From Roseibaca calidilacus (GTDB lineage Bacteria > Pseudomonadota > Alphaproteobacteria > Rhodobacterales > Rhodobacteraceae), in the NCBI RefSeq assembly GCF_001517585.1, contig NZ_FBYC01000004.1, forward strand, positions 1,240,001 to 1,304,000: a DNA stretch of 64,000 nucleotides. Direction: 5' to 3'. Below are positions 31,427 to 39,561 of this stretch, one piece after another (the first letter of the stretch is position 1; each line of letters opens with the position of its first letter). A program made the position numbers and the translations under genes. The notes below the pieces were generated by a model that saw nothing but the letters and a program-made list of their open reading frames with translations, searched no databases and was not told the origin of the DNA.

Positions 31427-31498
31427 CAAGTACGCGGCGCGTGGTAAAATTCGGTCAAGCCCCCTAAACAGGATGTGAAAAAACCGTGATCTTAGGTG

Positions 31499-31527
31499 TT
31501 GACGGTACATTTTTTTCACCATAGGCT
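31499..31527 (+). promoter_or_regulatory. Predicted promoter upstream of the second candidate RNA / ialB-like gene
   Basis: TTGACG (31499-31504), a 17-base T-rich spacer and TAGGCT (31522-31527). The start would fall near 31534. Confidence 0.45.
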
Positions 31528-31533
31528 CTGCTT

Positions 31534-31603
31534 CAATAGTCGGCCGGTCCGACAGGGAGAGAACGAAAAATAAAATAAACAGGGGTCTTCGGGCCCCTGT
31601 TTG
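31534..31603 (+). ncRNA. Second candidate small RNA or structured leader
   Basis: Starting at the predicted promoter, the sequence holds a five-pair hairpin (GTCGG/CCGAC, 31539-31553), a purine-rich single strand (AGGGAGAGAACGAAAAATAA) and an 11-pair hairpin with a TTCG loop (31577-31602). The last hairpin is followed by only TTTG on the plus strand, so it may end a roughly 70-base RNA or form the leader of the gene at 31759. Confidence 0.35.
31577..31602 (-). terminator. UUCG-loop hairpin, terminator-like on the minus strand
   Basis: AAACAGGGGTC / GGCCCCTGTTT, a full 11-pair stem. Read on the minus strand it is followed by a T-rich tract (TTTATTTTATTTTT), so it would stop any antisense transcription entering from the ialB-like gene side. 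Confidence 0.6.
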
Positions 31604-31758
31604 CATATGTGCGCTGTGCCCTATCAGGTGCCGGGCCGACATGGTGGCAAGGGACCGCCAATCCCCATTTCAGCAACAGGAATACGGGTTTTTTTGCCTG
31701 ACATGCCCCCAGCCCCATGTTATGGCGCAAGGAAATTCGCTGGAATTCGAGGACGAAC

Positions 31759-32352
31759 ATGACCAATAAAACCGCAGGTGCTTTCGGGCCCGCCGCCATC
31801 GCCATTGCTGTCATGCTGGGGCTGCCCGCCCATGCCCAGGAAGAGGCGCAGACGCCGGAGTTGGATTTGTCAACGGGAGAGGTGATCGGCGCCACGGATG
31901 ACGATGCCAGCTATACCGGTGCGACCCATGGCGATTGGGAACTGGTGTGCATGCGCGCCGAAGAGGGTGAAGACCCCTGCCAGATGTATCAGCTTCTGCG
32001 CGATGCAGATGGCAATGCCACCGCAGAGATCACGCTGTTCCCCTTGCCCGAGGGGCAAGAGGCCGTGGCAGGTGCAACCGTGCTGACGCCCTTGGAAACG
32101 CTTTTGACCGCGCAGCTTGTCATGCAGGTCGATGATGGCGCAGCCAAGCGCTACCCTTTCACCTTCTGCACTGCGATCGGCTGCATCGCGCGCGTAGGCT
32201 TTACCGCCGAGGAAGTGGACGCATTCCGCGGCGGTGCCGAAGCGACATGGCAGCTTGTCCCCGTGGCGGCCCCTGACCAGACCGTGACCTTGAACATGTC
32301 GCTGACCGGCTTTACCGCCGCGTTCAACGACCTGTCTGAAGACCTTGAATAA
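31759..32352 (+). CDS. Invasion-associated locus B (IalB)-family periplasmic protein
   Basis: A 197-residue exported protein. The signal peptide covers about residues 1-27 (ending LPAHA-Q). The mature part has the family core THGDWELVCMRAEEGEDPC, then FPLPEG and FTFCTAIGCIARVGF, with four cysteines likely in disulfides. IalB proteins occur in many non-invasive Rhodobacterales, so the name should not be read as virulence. ATG 31759 with GAGG upstream is preferred to the in-frame start at 31717. Confidence 0.85.
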   Translation: MTNKTAGAFGPAAIAIAVMLGLPAHAQEEAQTPELDLSTGEVIGATDDDASYTGATHGDWELVCMRAEEGEDPCQMYQLLRDADGNATAEITLFPLPEGQEAVAGATVLTPLETLLTAQLVMQVDDGAAKRYPFTFCTAIGCIARVGFTAEEVDAFRGGAEATWQLVPVAAPDQTVTLNMSLTGFTAAFNDLSEDLE

Positions 32353-32358
32353 ACGCAT

Positions 32359-32386
32359 GCAAGGGCGCGCCTAGCCGCGCCCTTGC
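32359..32386. terminator. Bidirectional hairpin between ialB-like gene and mmcB
   Basis: GCAAGGGCGCG pairs with CGCGCCCTTGC (11 pairs, six-base loop). The mmcB stop codon is inside the loop. The genes converge here. No clear T-run on either side. Confidence 0.5.
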
Positions 32387-32847
32387 GGATCTGTCATTCG
32401 GTGCAGGCGCCGCCCTGCCGCCTGCGCCACCCCCAGCAACAGCGCCTTGCGCCGCGCCGGGGCCAGCCGTGTTTCCGGCCCGATACGCATCATTTCACCG
32501 CCATAAGCATCGGCCAGGAACAGGCCATGCCCCTCTGGCAAAATGGTGCAGGGAAAATCCGGGCCAACCGCCCAGAAAAACCGGTCACACCATGGCAGAT
32601 AGCCCTGCCATTTCTGATCTGCCCGAAAATCGGCCAAGCTGGATTTGCACTCGATGATCCAGACCTCTCCTTTTGGGCCAAGCGCCAGCACATCGACCCT
32701 TAAGCTGCGCGTCACCGGATATTCGCAGATCGGGACAAAGCCCAAAGCATCCAAGGCGCGGCACACGCCGCGCGCCAACAAAATGCCCTGTGCGACGCCC
32801 TGTTCTTCCATAGGGCCAAGCATGAACACATCGGGAACATTGGTCAA
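32371..32847 (-). CDS. mmcB: MmcB-family DNA repair protein
   Basis: A 158-residue protein with a PD-(D/E)XK-like nuclease pattern: RVDVLALGPKGEVWIIECKS gives D52, E66 and K68. W80, and QGYLPWCDRFFWAVG after it, fit the MmcB (mitomycin-C sensitivity) family known in Caulobacter, which is part of the DNA-damage response. Whether it cuts DNA is untested. It stands alone between convergent and divergent neighbours. Confidence 0.82.
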   Translation of the reverse strand: MTNVPDVFMLGPMEEQGVAQGILLARGVCRALDALGFVPICEYPVTRSLRVDVLALGPKGEVWIIECKSSLADFRADQKWQGYLPWCDRFFWAVGPDFPCTILPEGHGLFLADAYGGEMMRIGPETRLAPARRKALLLGVAQAAGRRLHRMTDPQGRG

Positions 32848-33060
32848 GTCTGCGATGGCGCTTGAATGCCGCAGGGCGGCGCATTAGATGTGATACAGGC
32901 AGGTTCTGCTCTTCGCGTGCGTGGCCCTTTTCCAGTGGCCTATACGCATGTCCGAGGGGGCTGGCTCTGGCACGGTCCTGGCCGTGTTATCTGGCGCCCA
33001 CCTGAACTTCAGGTTCTCGGAAATTCACGCCGCCACGGTCGCTGCGGGCCTGCCACCCGT

Positions 33061-33375
33061 TTATCTGCGCCCGTCCTGCGCAGAGACACGCACCGGCACA
33101 GGGTCAAAGCTGCGAATGGACGTGCCGCGATCATCATCGTCGTCATCGTCATCGTCATAGCCCATGCGCATAATGCGAATGGCAAATTGCACACCCGCGA
33201 AAACAAGCCCGTTGAAGAAGAAAATCAGGAACAGGCCCAACAGCCCGTCGCTGGAGTTGAACACCAGATGCCCCAGATTGCCGACATTCATATACAGCAA
33301 AATCGCGGTAAACACGGCGGACAAACCAAACCCGATGGCGATTTGCTGAAGATAAACCTTCACAAGTTTGGGCAT
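33061..33375 (-). CDS. Small membrane protein with nine-aspartate tract
   Basis: A 104-residue protein with two membrane helices (about 8-30 and 44-67) and a cytosolic tail that begins with nine consecutive aspartates (D74-D82), encoded by a GAT/GAC trinucleotide run. The longer open frame to 33636 has no support, while ATG 33375 has a near-perfect AAAGGAGG site. Function unknown. The acidic tract might bind cations. The repeat could vary in length by slippage. Confidence 0.72.
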   Translation of the reverse strand: MPKLVKVYLQQIAIGFGLSAVFTAILLYMNVGNLGHLVFNSSDGLLGLFLIFFFNGLVFAGVQFAIRIMRMGYDDDDDDDDDRGTSIRSFDPVPVRVSAQDGRR

Positions 33376-33649
33376 TGTCGCGCCTCCTTTGCTGTTTATG
33401 GACATACGCCTTTCCCCCATAAAAGCAAGGCCCGGAACCGCGCCGGGGCCATTTGCGGCAAGATGTCGCCCGACCTGCTTGTAGGGGCGCGCGGCAGTTC
33501 CTTGGCATCGGCGGTGCGGCGGCTGGCCTGCCTGCAAACATGGCAGCTGCACCGAACGCGGGGGTGTTTCGGCACCATGCTGCGCGCTTTTGGGGGCAAC
33601 AGGCGGTGCAAGGATGCTTAGAAACGTGCCCAGCACCGGGGCGCATGGG

Positions 33650-34654
33650 TTACTCTGCGCCCCTCTCCCCTTGCCTGCGCGGGCGCGGGCGCGAGGGGAT
33701 TTCCGTCAGCAGCCCGCCCACCCCCATACGCATAATATCGGACGCGGTGACCGTTATTCCGCAGAGAACCCGCTCCAGCACCCAATCGGCCCCGTTCAAC
33801 GCGGGGCTTTTGGCGCATCCGGGCAGGCCGATCACCGAGCGGCCCCGCAGATTGCCAAGGAAAAGCAGGTTGCCGGGGTCCACGGGCATTCCGAAATGAT
33901 GCACATGGCCCCCCGCACGGCGCAAGGCTTCGGGTGCTGTGTCGTGCAGGTCGGATGTGGCCGATCCGGTCAGGATCAGCACAAGTGGCGCATGGGCGTC
34001 TTGCAAGGCTTGGGCCAGCGCATTGGCGTCATGATCCACCACGCGGGCGGGGTCCATGGCTACGCCCAAGCGGGCCAACCGGTCAGCGGTCACGCGTGCG
34101 CCCTTTTCGCCCGGTTCTGCCCCGCCCGCGCGGGTCAGAATTAGCGCCGCGCGCGAAATGGTGGGCCGGTGCAGCGACAGCGCATCCGTCGCGGCCCGCG
34201 CCGCATGCGCGACCGCCGCCCCTGCAACGGCATAGGGAATGATCTTGACAGTGGCGACCATGGTCCCCGCCTCGACCCGCATCAGCGGCGGCAAGGTGGC
34301 GAGCGTGATCGCCGCATCCACGGCATTGACCGCATGGATGGCATCTGCATCCAGGCCGACAAGCCCCGGCACATCCGCCACAATATTCACCCGCCCGGTG
34401 CCGACCGCGCGCAGGCTTAGGCCTGCACCGTCCCGCACCACGGCATGCGCGACAGCCAGCGCCGCGTCATCTTCGGGCATATCGCCGGGGTCGGGCCGGG
34501 CCACGACCAGGTCTGTCACGCCCGCGGCCCGCAGGCGGGCAATCTCTGGCAGGTCAAGACGGCACCCCTTGCGCAAGCGCCCATCGGGCAGCGCCAGCGA
34601 ATGGGCCAGCACCGCGCCTAGGGCTTCGTCCAAGGAAACCGGGCCGAACCTCAC
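33650..34654 (-). CDS. Molybdopterin-binding (MoeA/MogA-like) protein
   Basis: A 334-residue protein with the molybdopterin-binding fold. The second half shows LVLILTGSATSDLHDTAPEA and MPVDPGNLLFLGNLRGR, with VIGLPGCAKSPALNG matching the GLPG-type loop of MoeA/MogA proteins. The first half resembles the MoeA N-terminal region. Overlap of four bases with xdhC suggests a role in making or inserting the molybdenum cofactor for a xanthine-dehydrogenase-family enzyme. No such enzyme is in the window. Confidence 0.75.
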   Translation of the reverse strand: MRFGPVSLDEALGAVLAHSLALPDGRLRKGCRLDLPEIARLRAAGVTDLVVARPDPGDMPEDDAALAVAHAVVRDGAGLSLRAVGTGRVNIVADVPGLVGLDADAIHAVNAVDAAITLATLPPLMRVEAGTMVATVKIIPYAVAGAAVAHAARAATDALSLHRPTISRAALILTRAGGAEPGEKGARVTADRLARLGVAMDPARVVDHDANALAQALQDAHAPLVLILTGSATSDLHDTAPEALRRAGGHVHHFGMPVDPGNLLFLGNLRGRSVIGLPGCAKSPALNGADWVLERVLCGITVTASDIMRMGVGGLLTEIPSRPRPRRQGERGAE

Positions 34655-35634
34655 GTCGCGCCCCGCAGCGCTAGCGTGATCTGCGCCATGACCGCCACGG
34701 CAATCTCGGACGGGCTGCGCGCGCCGATATTCAGGCCCACGGGCGCATGGATGCGCGCAAGATCGGCATCACCCAGCCCCGCCGCGCGCAAACGGTCCAC
34801 CCGTTTGGCATGGGTGCGGCTGGACCCCAGACAGCCCAGATAGAATACGTCCGAGCGCAACGCCGCAATGATCGCGGGGTCATCAAGCTTGCTGTCATGG
34901 GTCAGCGTTACCACCGCTGTGCGACCATCAAGGCCAATGGCCGCAAGCGCCTCATCCGGCCAATCGCGCGCCAGCGTGACACCGGGAAAGCGCGCGTCCG
35001 AGGCGAAGGCATCGCGCGGGTCCACCACGACCGGGTCATAGCCCGCCAGCCGCGCCATGGGCACCAAGGCTTGGGCAATATGCACAGCACCCACGATCAC
35101 CAGCCGCAAGGGCGGGTTGTGCAGCGTGACCATCTGCCCCGCCGCATCAGGGCCGGATTGATCGGCGCGGAACCGCGCGGCCAACCCCGGCGCGTCGGGG
35201 CCAACCAACTGGCGGTCGAATGTGTCCAGATCGGTCAGCAGCGCCATGGGTCGGCGCGCGGCGCGGGCGGCGACCAGATCGGCCAGCATGCCCGGGTGCA
35301 GCGCGGGCGCGTCCGGGCCAATCGGTTCTACCATAATGCGGATGGTGCCACCGCAGGCCAGCCCAACCTCGAAAGCGGTATCATCGGCCACGCCATAGGT
35401 CAGCACGCGCGGGCGGCCATCGGCCAGCGCCTCTATCGCCTCTAGCACCACCGCGCCTTCGACACAGCCACCAGAGACAGAGCCCATCATCGTCCCATCT
35501 TCGTGGATGGCCAGTTGCGCACCGGGTTGGCGCGGCGCGGACCCCCATGTCTGCACCACGGTCGCAAGCGCCGCACGCGCGCCCGCCTGCGCCCATGCCA
35601 GCGCGATTTCGGGAATGCTGTCGTGATCTGTCAT
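34651..35634 (-). CDS. XdhC-family molybdenum-cofactor maturation protein
   Basis: XdhC proteins bind the molybdenum cofactor, help add its terminal sulfur and pass it to xanthine/CO dehydrogenases. Seen here: TWGSAPRQPGAQLAI, GSVSGGCVEGAV with the conserved cysteine, a Rossmann half with LVIVGAVHIAQALVPMARLA and VVDPRDAFA, and FYLGCLGSSRTHAKR. The ATG at 35634 has AGGGGG eight bases upstream. ATG 35640 is too close to that site. The protein has 327 residues. Its client enzyme is not nearby. Confidence 0.87.
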   Translation of the reverse strand: MTDHDSIPEIALAWAQAGARAALATVVQTWGSAPRQPGAQLAIHEDGTMMGSVSGGCVEGAVVLEAIEALADGRPRVLTYGVADDTAFEVGLACGGTIRIMVEPIGPDAPALHPGMLADLVAARAARRPMALLTDLDTFDRQLVGPDAPGLAARFRADQSGPDAAGQMVTLHNPPLRLVIVGAVHIAQALVPMARLAGYDPVVVDPRDAFASDARFPGVTLARDWPDEALAAIGLDGRTAVVTLTHDSKLDDPAIIAALRSDVFYLGCLGSSRTHAKRVDRLRAAGLGDADLARIHAPVGLNIGARSPSEIAVAVMAQITLALRGAT

Positions 35635-35800
35635 GGCCATGGCCCCCTCGGCTTTGCCGCAGGTTGGCCGAATGTCGCGCCGCACGCCAGTAGGACAAAG
35701 GCCCTAGACCATATCGGGCCAAACGGGTGGATTTGCGCAATGACATGCAAAAGCGGAACGCCAGCGCGGGGCGCGTGGCTGCGATCCAACGCGATCGGCG

Positions 35801-36001
35801 CTAGCTGCGGGTGATCTTGCAGCGTTGCACGATCCGGTTCGCCTTGCGCGCGGCAGAACGCGTCACGCGTTCCCGCTCGCAACATTTGGCCGAGTCGTTG
35901 CAGATCTTCCCCAGCGCCTTCGCAGCCAAGGCCGCGATCATCGCGTTATGCGCGACTGTGGGGTCGCCATAAAGCCCGTTCAGATTGGTGTCGTCGAACA
36001 T
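35801..36001 (-). CDS. Small Cys-containing protein behind a predicted FNR promoter
   Basis: A 66-residue protein, not recognised. The N-terminal half is Ala/Leu-rich (AMIAALAAKALGKI). The C-terminal half is basic with four cysteines (KICNDSAKCCER ... VQRCK). No signal or membrane segment. GAGGG six bases before the ATG supports translation. The upstream DNA has an FNR-like palindrome and a -10 placed like an FNR-activated promoter, so oxygen-limited expression is the main clue. The cysteines might bind metal. Confidence 0.65.
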   Translation of the reverse strand: MFDDTNLNGLYGDPTVAHNAMIAALAAKALGKICNDSAKCCERERVTRSAARKANRIVQRCKITRS

Positions 36002-36032
36002 GGGTCGCCCTCTTGAAGAGAACCTGACGACC

Positions 36033-36038
36033 AGCCTA
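36033..36038 (-). promoter_or_regulatory. Predicted -10 element of the 66-residue protein gene
   Basis: TAGGCT on the minus strand. It sets a start near 36026, which places the centre of the FNR-like box at -41.5. Confidence 0.45.
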
Positions 36039-36060
36039 ACACGAGAATCACCTTTTGTGG

Positions 36061-36074
36061 GTGATCTGGATCAA
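36061..36074 (-). promoter_or_regulatory. FNR-type box upstream of the 66-residue protein gene
   Basis: Minus-strand TTGATCCAGATCAC matches TTGAT-N4-ATCAA at nine of ten fixed bases. It overlaps the 3' end of the HlyIII gene. The spacing to the predicted -10 is that of a class-II FNR/FnrL-activated promoter. Confidence 0.55.
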
Positions 36075-36751
36075 ATTTCTGCCAACTGCCCCCAACGCGC
36101 GACCAGCAGCCCCAGAATGGCGGCATAGATCATCAGGCTGGCCACCAGAACGCAGACATGCCAGATCGCGTAATGGTAGCGCAGCCGCGTGGCCAGATAG
36201 AACACAACGCCCAAGGTATAGACCGCCCCGCCTGCAAGGATCAGCGCAAGGCTGGCAGGCGGCAGACTGCCCCAAAGCTGCGGCAGGATCATGACCCCGG
36301 CCCAGCCCATGCCCAGATACAGCGCCAGCCCCAGCGCGCGGAACCGCACCGGAGAGTAGAGCTTGAGCGCCACACCGGCGCAAGCCGTCAGCCAAAGCGC
36401 CGTCGCAAGGCCAATGCCGTGGCCGGGAATGAAGGTCAGCGGCGTGTAGCTGCCTGCAATTTTCAGGAAAATCGCGCTGTGGTCCAACCGTTGATACAGC
36501 CAAGCCAGCCGCGCCTCGCGCAGCAGGTTGAACAGCGCCGAAGCCCCGATCATCGCTACCAGCGCCAGCCCGTAAACACCGCAGGCCCATAGCGGGCGCA
36601 CATCGCCATCTTGCCGCGCAACCACGAAGGCAATCGCCAACAGCACCGGCACGCCCAACCCCACCAGCACAAGCCCCGCAACATGAATGCCGGCATCCAG
36701 CCGGGTTTCGGCGGGCGAATAACTGTCACGATGGGCAAGCATCCAAGCCAT
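36071..36751 (-). CDS. Hemolysin III / PAQR-family membrane protein
   Basis: A 226-residue inner-membrane protein with about seven hydrophobic helices. The family pattern is visible: ETRLDAGIHVAGL near the start, SALFNLLREARLAWLYQRLD followed by HSAIFLKIAGSYTP, and a late RLRYHYAIWHVCVLVAS with the conserved histidines thought to bind zinc. PAQR proteins may be hydrolases acting on lipids. Hemolysis is not implied. ATG 36751 has AAAGGA upstream. Confidence 0.87.
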   Translation of the reverse strand: MAWMLAHRDSYSPAETRLDAGIHVAGLVLVGLGVPVLLAIAFVVARQDGDVRPLWACGVYGLALVAMIGASALFNLLREARLAWLYQRLDHSAIFLKIAGSYTPLTFIPGHGIGLATALWLTACAGVALKLYSPVRFRALGLALYLGMGWAGVMILPQLWGSLPPASLALILAGGAVYTLGVVFYLATRLRYHYAIWHVCVLVASLMIYAAILGLLVARWGQLAEI

Positions 36752-36888
36752 AAACGGTCCTTTCTGGCGACAGCCTAGCCCGGAAACATGACCAGACCAT
36801 GGCAGGCCAGTTGTGCGGCTGCCTTGATTTTGGCCGCAATTCCTCTTAGCCGGGTTAATAAGGCGCACGCAAAGGATACGCAGGGTCA

Positions 36889-37500
36889 ATGACGATACAT
36901 CTTCACAAGGACGATCTGCCCGATGGGCTGGACATGGGCGCGGTCGTGGCCATTGATTGCGAGGCCATGGGGCTGCATCCGCATCGTGACCGGCTTTGCG
37001 TGGTGCAATTGTCGGGCGGGGATGGCGATGCGCATCTGGTGCAGGTGTCGCTGCCCATCAAGCCCGCGCCAAACCTGTGCCGCTTGCTGGCCGATCCGGA
37101 CGTGCTGAAACTGTTTCATTTCGGGCGGTTCGACATTGCGCTGCTGGCGCATAGCTATGGCGTGACCTGCGCGCCGGTCTATTGCACCAAGATCGCATCG
37201 AAATTGGTGCGCACCTATACCGACCGGCACGGGCTGAAATACCTTCTGTCCGAATTGCTGGGCGTCGATATCTCCAAGCAGCAGCAAAGCTCTGACTGGG
37301 GGGCAGAAGTGCTGAGCGACGCGCAACAGACATATGCGGCGTCTGATGTGCTGCATTTGCACCGGCTGCGCGAGGCGCTGGATGCCATGCTGGTGCGAGA
37401 GGGCCGCCGCGATCTGGCACAGGCTTGTTTCGACTTTCTGCCAACCCGTGCCACGCTGGATATTGCCGGCTGGCCCGACATCGACATTTTCGCGCATTGA
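36889..37500 (+). CDS. rnd: RNase D-like 3'-5' exonuclease (single DEDDy domain)
   Basis: A 203-residue DEDDy exonuclease with all catalytic residues: D23 and E25 (AIDCEAMG), D82 (FGRFDIALL), and Y149 with D153 (TYAASDVLHL). It lacks the HRDC domains of full-length RNase D, as is usual for the short alphaproteobacterial form. The stop overlaps the lptC start. It lies upstream of the LPS-transport genes, an order conserved in this order of bacteria. Confidence 0.9.
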   Translation: MTIHLHKDDLPDGLDMGAVVAIDCEAMGLHPHRDRLCVVQLSGGDGDAHLVQVSLPIKPAPNLCRLLADPDVLKLFHFGRFDIALLAHSYGVTCAPVYCTKIASKLVRTYTDRHGLKYLLSELLGVDISKQQQSSDWGAEVLSDAQQTYAASDVLHLHRLREALDAMLVREGRRDLAQACFDFLPTRATLDIAGWPDIDIFAH

Positions 37501-38111
37501 TGACCGCGCCGCTGCGCGAAACCCTGACGCGAGCCTTGCGTCTTGGGCTGCCGCTAAGCGCGGTGCTGCTGCTGATGACCGTATTTCTGGTATCGCGCGC
37601 GATTGACCCCAGCAGCGCCCCCGGCATTGCCGACATGGACCCTGCGGACCTGACCCGAGAGCCGCGCATTGCCACGGCGCGCTTTGCAGGTGTCACGCGC
37701 GACGGCACCGCGCTGACCATCTCGGCAGGGTCGGTGCGCTCGGGCACGCAGACCATAGAGGCCGGCCCTTTGATGCTGACCTTCCTCGACCCCGAGGGCG
37801 TGATGCGCTTTCCCGATAGCAGCAGCCTGCGCTTTGACGCCAGCCGCGCGCTTTTGGACCAGACCGAAGGCGTTCTGACCGCGCAAGGGCCGGTGATGCT
37901 GGAAAATTCCGATGGCTATGATCTGGAACTGGGCGCCTTGACGGCGCAACTGGACCAGACCCGCCTGACCGGCACCGATGGCATAAACGGAACAGCCCCG
38001 GCGGGCAGAATTCGCGCCGATGCGCTGGAACTGACGCGCAGCGGTGGCCCGGACGGTGGATACAGACTTGCCTTTACGGGTAATGTCAGGCTGTTATACA
38101 GCCCAGACTGA
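37500..38111 (+). CDS. lptC: LPS export protein LptC
   Basis: Bitopic inner-membrane protein of the Lpt bridge that moves lipopolysaccharide from the LptB2FG ABC transporter to LptA. One membrane helix spans about residues 14-33. The periplasmic beta-jellyroll part has DLTREPRIATARFAGVTRDG and repeated strands. The protein has 203 residues. Begins at the ATG that overlaps the exonuclease stop. Confidence 0.88.
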   Translation: MTAPLRETLTRALRLGLPLSAVLLLMTVFLVSRAIDPSSAPGIADMDPADLTREPRIATARFAGVTRDGTALTISAGSVRSGTQTIEAGPLMLTFLDPEGVMRFPDSSSLRFDASRALLDQTEGVLTAQGPVMLENSDGYDLELGALTAQLDQTRLTGTDGINGTAPAGRIRADALELTRSGGPDGGYRLAFTGNVRLLYSPD

Positions 38112-38125
38112 CCGGAGGACCGACC

Positions 38126-38620
38126 TTGCGCACATTGGCACATATCACCCTCGTGGCGGCCTTTATGACAAGCCTTGCCCCGATGGCCGTGGCGCAGGGC
38201 ACAAGCCTGTCTTTTGAAGGGCTGAACGCGGTGCGCGGCAAACCGGTCGAGGTGCGCTCGGACAAGCTGACGGTCGATAACAGCAGCGGCACAACCACGT
38301 TTTCCGGCAATGCCGTGCTGGGACAGGGCGACATGCGGCTGGCGGCGCAGACCATTACGGTGGTCTATATTCGCGGCGACGACACGCGCATTTCGCGGCT
38401 GGAAGCATCGGGCGGGGTGACCCTTGTCACTGCGGTCGAAGCGGCAGAGGCGCTTGAAGCCGTTTATGACATAGACGCAGGCACCGTGCGGATGACCGGG
38501 TCGGTGATCCTGACGCAAGGCCCCAATGTGCTGTCGGGCGACCGTCTGACGGTCAATCTGCGCAGCGGACAGGGCCAGCTTGATGGCCGCGTGCGCACCA
38601 TCATCCAGACAGACCGTTAA
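38126..38620 (+). CDS. lptA: LPS transport periplasmic protein LptA
   Basis: Forms the periplasmic bridge for lipopolysaccharide. A signal peptide covers residues 1-23 (ending AVAQ). The OstA-like jellyroll contains VEVRSDKLTVDNSSGTTTF and MRLAAQTITVVY. The start codon is TTG at 38126, supported by GGAGG seven bases upstream. It sits between lptC and lptB. Confidence 0.92.
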   Translation: MRTLAHITLVAAFMTSLAPMAVAQGTSLSFEGLNAVRGKPVEVRSDKLTVDNSSGTTTFSGNAVLGQGDMRLAAQTITVVYIRGDDTRISRLEASGGVTLVTAVEAAEALEAVYDIDAGTVRMTGSVILTQGPNVLSGDRLTVNLRSGQGQLDGRVRTIIQTDR

Positions 38621-38626
38621 CCCGGT

Positions 38627-39388
38627 ATGGACGGGCAATACGGGCATGACGCGCTGGAAGTGTCTCAGCTTCAGAAAAGCTATGGCAAACGGCTGATCCT
38701 GCGCGATATCTCGTTGCATGTTCACCCCGGAGAGGTGGTCGCCCTGCTTGGCCCCAATGGCAGCGGCAAGACCACCTGTTTCTATTGCATTGCCGGGATC
38801 GTGAAACACGAAGGCGGCTCTGTGCACCTGAACGGCGCAGATGCGACCGGGCTGCCGCTGTTTCGCCGCGCGCGGATGGGGCTGGGCTACCTGCCGCAGG
38901 AAATGAGCATCTTTCGCGGCCTGAGCGTGGCGCAAAACATCCTGTCAGTGCTGGAAATCCGGCTGCGTGACAAAGCCGCGCGCGCGGATGCGCTGGACCA
39001 TTTGCTGACCGAATTCTCGATCACGCATCTGCGCGATGCGCCCGCCCTTGCCTTGTCAGGCGGCGAGCGGCGTCGGGTCGAGATCGCCCGCGCGCTGGCC
39101 GCCAATCCGCGCTATGTTCTGCTGGACGAGCCATTCGCAGGCGTTGACCCGATCGCGGTGGGTGAAATCCGCGCGCTGGTCGCCGATCTGAAAACGCGCG
39201 GGCTGGGGGTGCTGATTACCGACCACAATGTGCGCGAAACCCTCGCCATCGTGGACCGCGCCTATATTCTGCACGACGGTCGCGTGCTGCGCGCCGGCAC
39301 ACCCGCCGAAGTTGTGGCCGATGAAGACGTGCGCCGCGTCTATCTGGGCCAAGATTTCCGGTTGGACAGTCCCGATGGCTTTGACTGA
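38627..39388 (+). CDS. lptB: LPS export ABC transporter ATPase LptB
   Basis: Cytosolic ATPase of the LPS exporter. Walker A is GPNGSGKTT at residues 42-50, GYLPQEMSIFRGLSV is the LptB-specific Q-loop region, LSGGERRRVEIARAL is the signature and VLLDEPFAGVDP is Walker B, with TDHNVRE for the H-loop. The 253-residue length is typical. It follows lptA by six bases. Confidence 0.96.
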   Translation: MDGQYGHDALEVSQLQKSYGKRLILRDISLHVHPGEVVALLGPNGSGKTTCFYCIAGIVKHEGGSVHLNGADATGLPLFRRARMGLGYLPQEMSIFRGLSVAQNILSVLEIRLRDKAARADALDHLLTEFSITHLRDAPALALSGGERRRVEIARALAANPRYVLLDEPFAGVDPIAVGEIRALVADLKTRGLGVLITDHNVRETLAIVDRAYILHDGRVLRAGTPAEVVADEDVRRVYLGQDFRLDSPDGFD

Positions 39389-39561
39389 GATTTTCATCCT
39401 GTCCCCAGCCATCCGTTGACAAAGCCCCCCGATCTGTCACCAAATACACAAAAAGGTCCGACGCTTCGGGGGCACTGTCGACCGCCCCAAGTTGCGCGAC
39501 AGAGCAGAATGACCCAAGCGGGGTCGCGTCCGCGCGCCCCGATAACAAGAAGGAGTGGCCC

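Noticed and set aside
31240-31430. 4.5S SRP RNA or 6S RNA in the gene-free region
   Set aside because: The conserved SRP GGTCAGGTCCGGAAGGAAGC core is absent, and the long hairpin with central bubble of 6S RNA cannot be drawn.
31533-31895. A 120-codon minus-strand frame over the candidate RNA and ialB-like start
   Set aside because: Crosses a terminator-like hairpin, overlaps the ialB-like signal peptide and has no motif.
32921-33160. A plus-strand frame ending in nine serines
   Set aside because: The poly-Ser run is only the other reading of the Asp repeat in the minus-strand membrane protein, and there is no ribosome site.
39416-39445. Promoter before hpf (TTGACA)
   Set aside because: A perfect -35 is present but no acceptable -10 lies 16-18 bases downstream.
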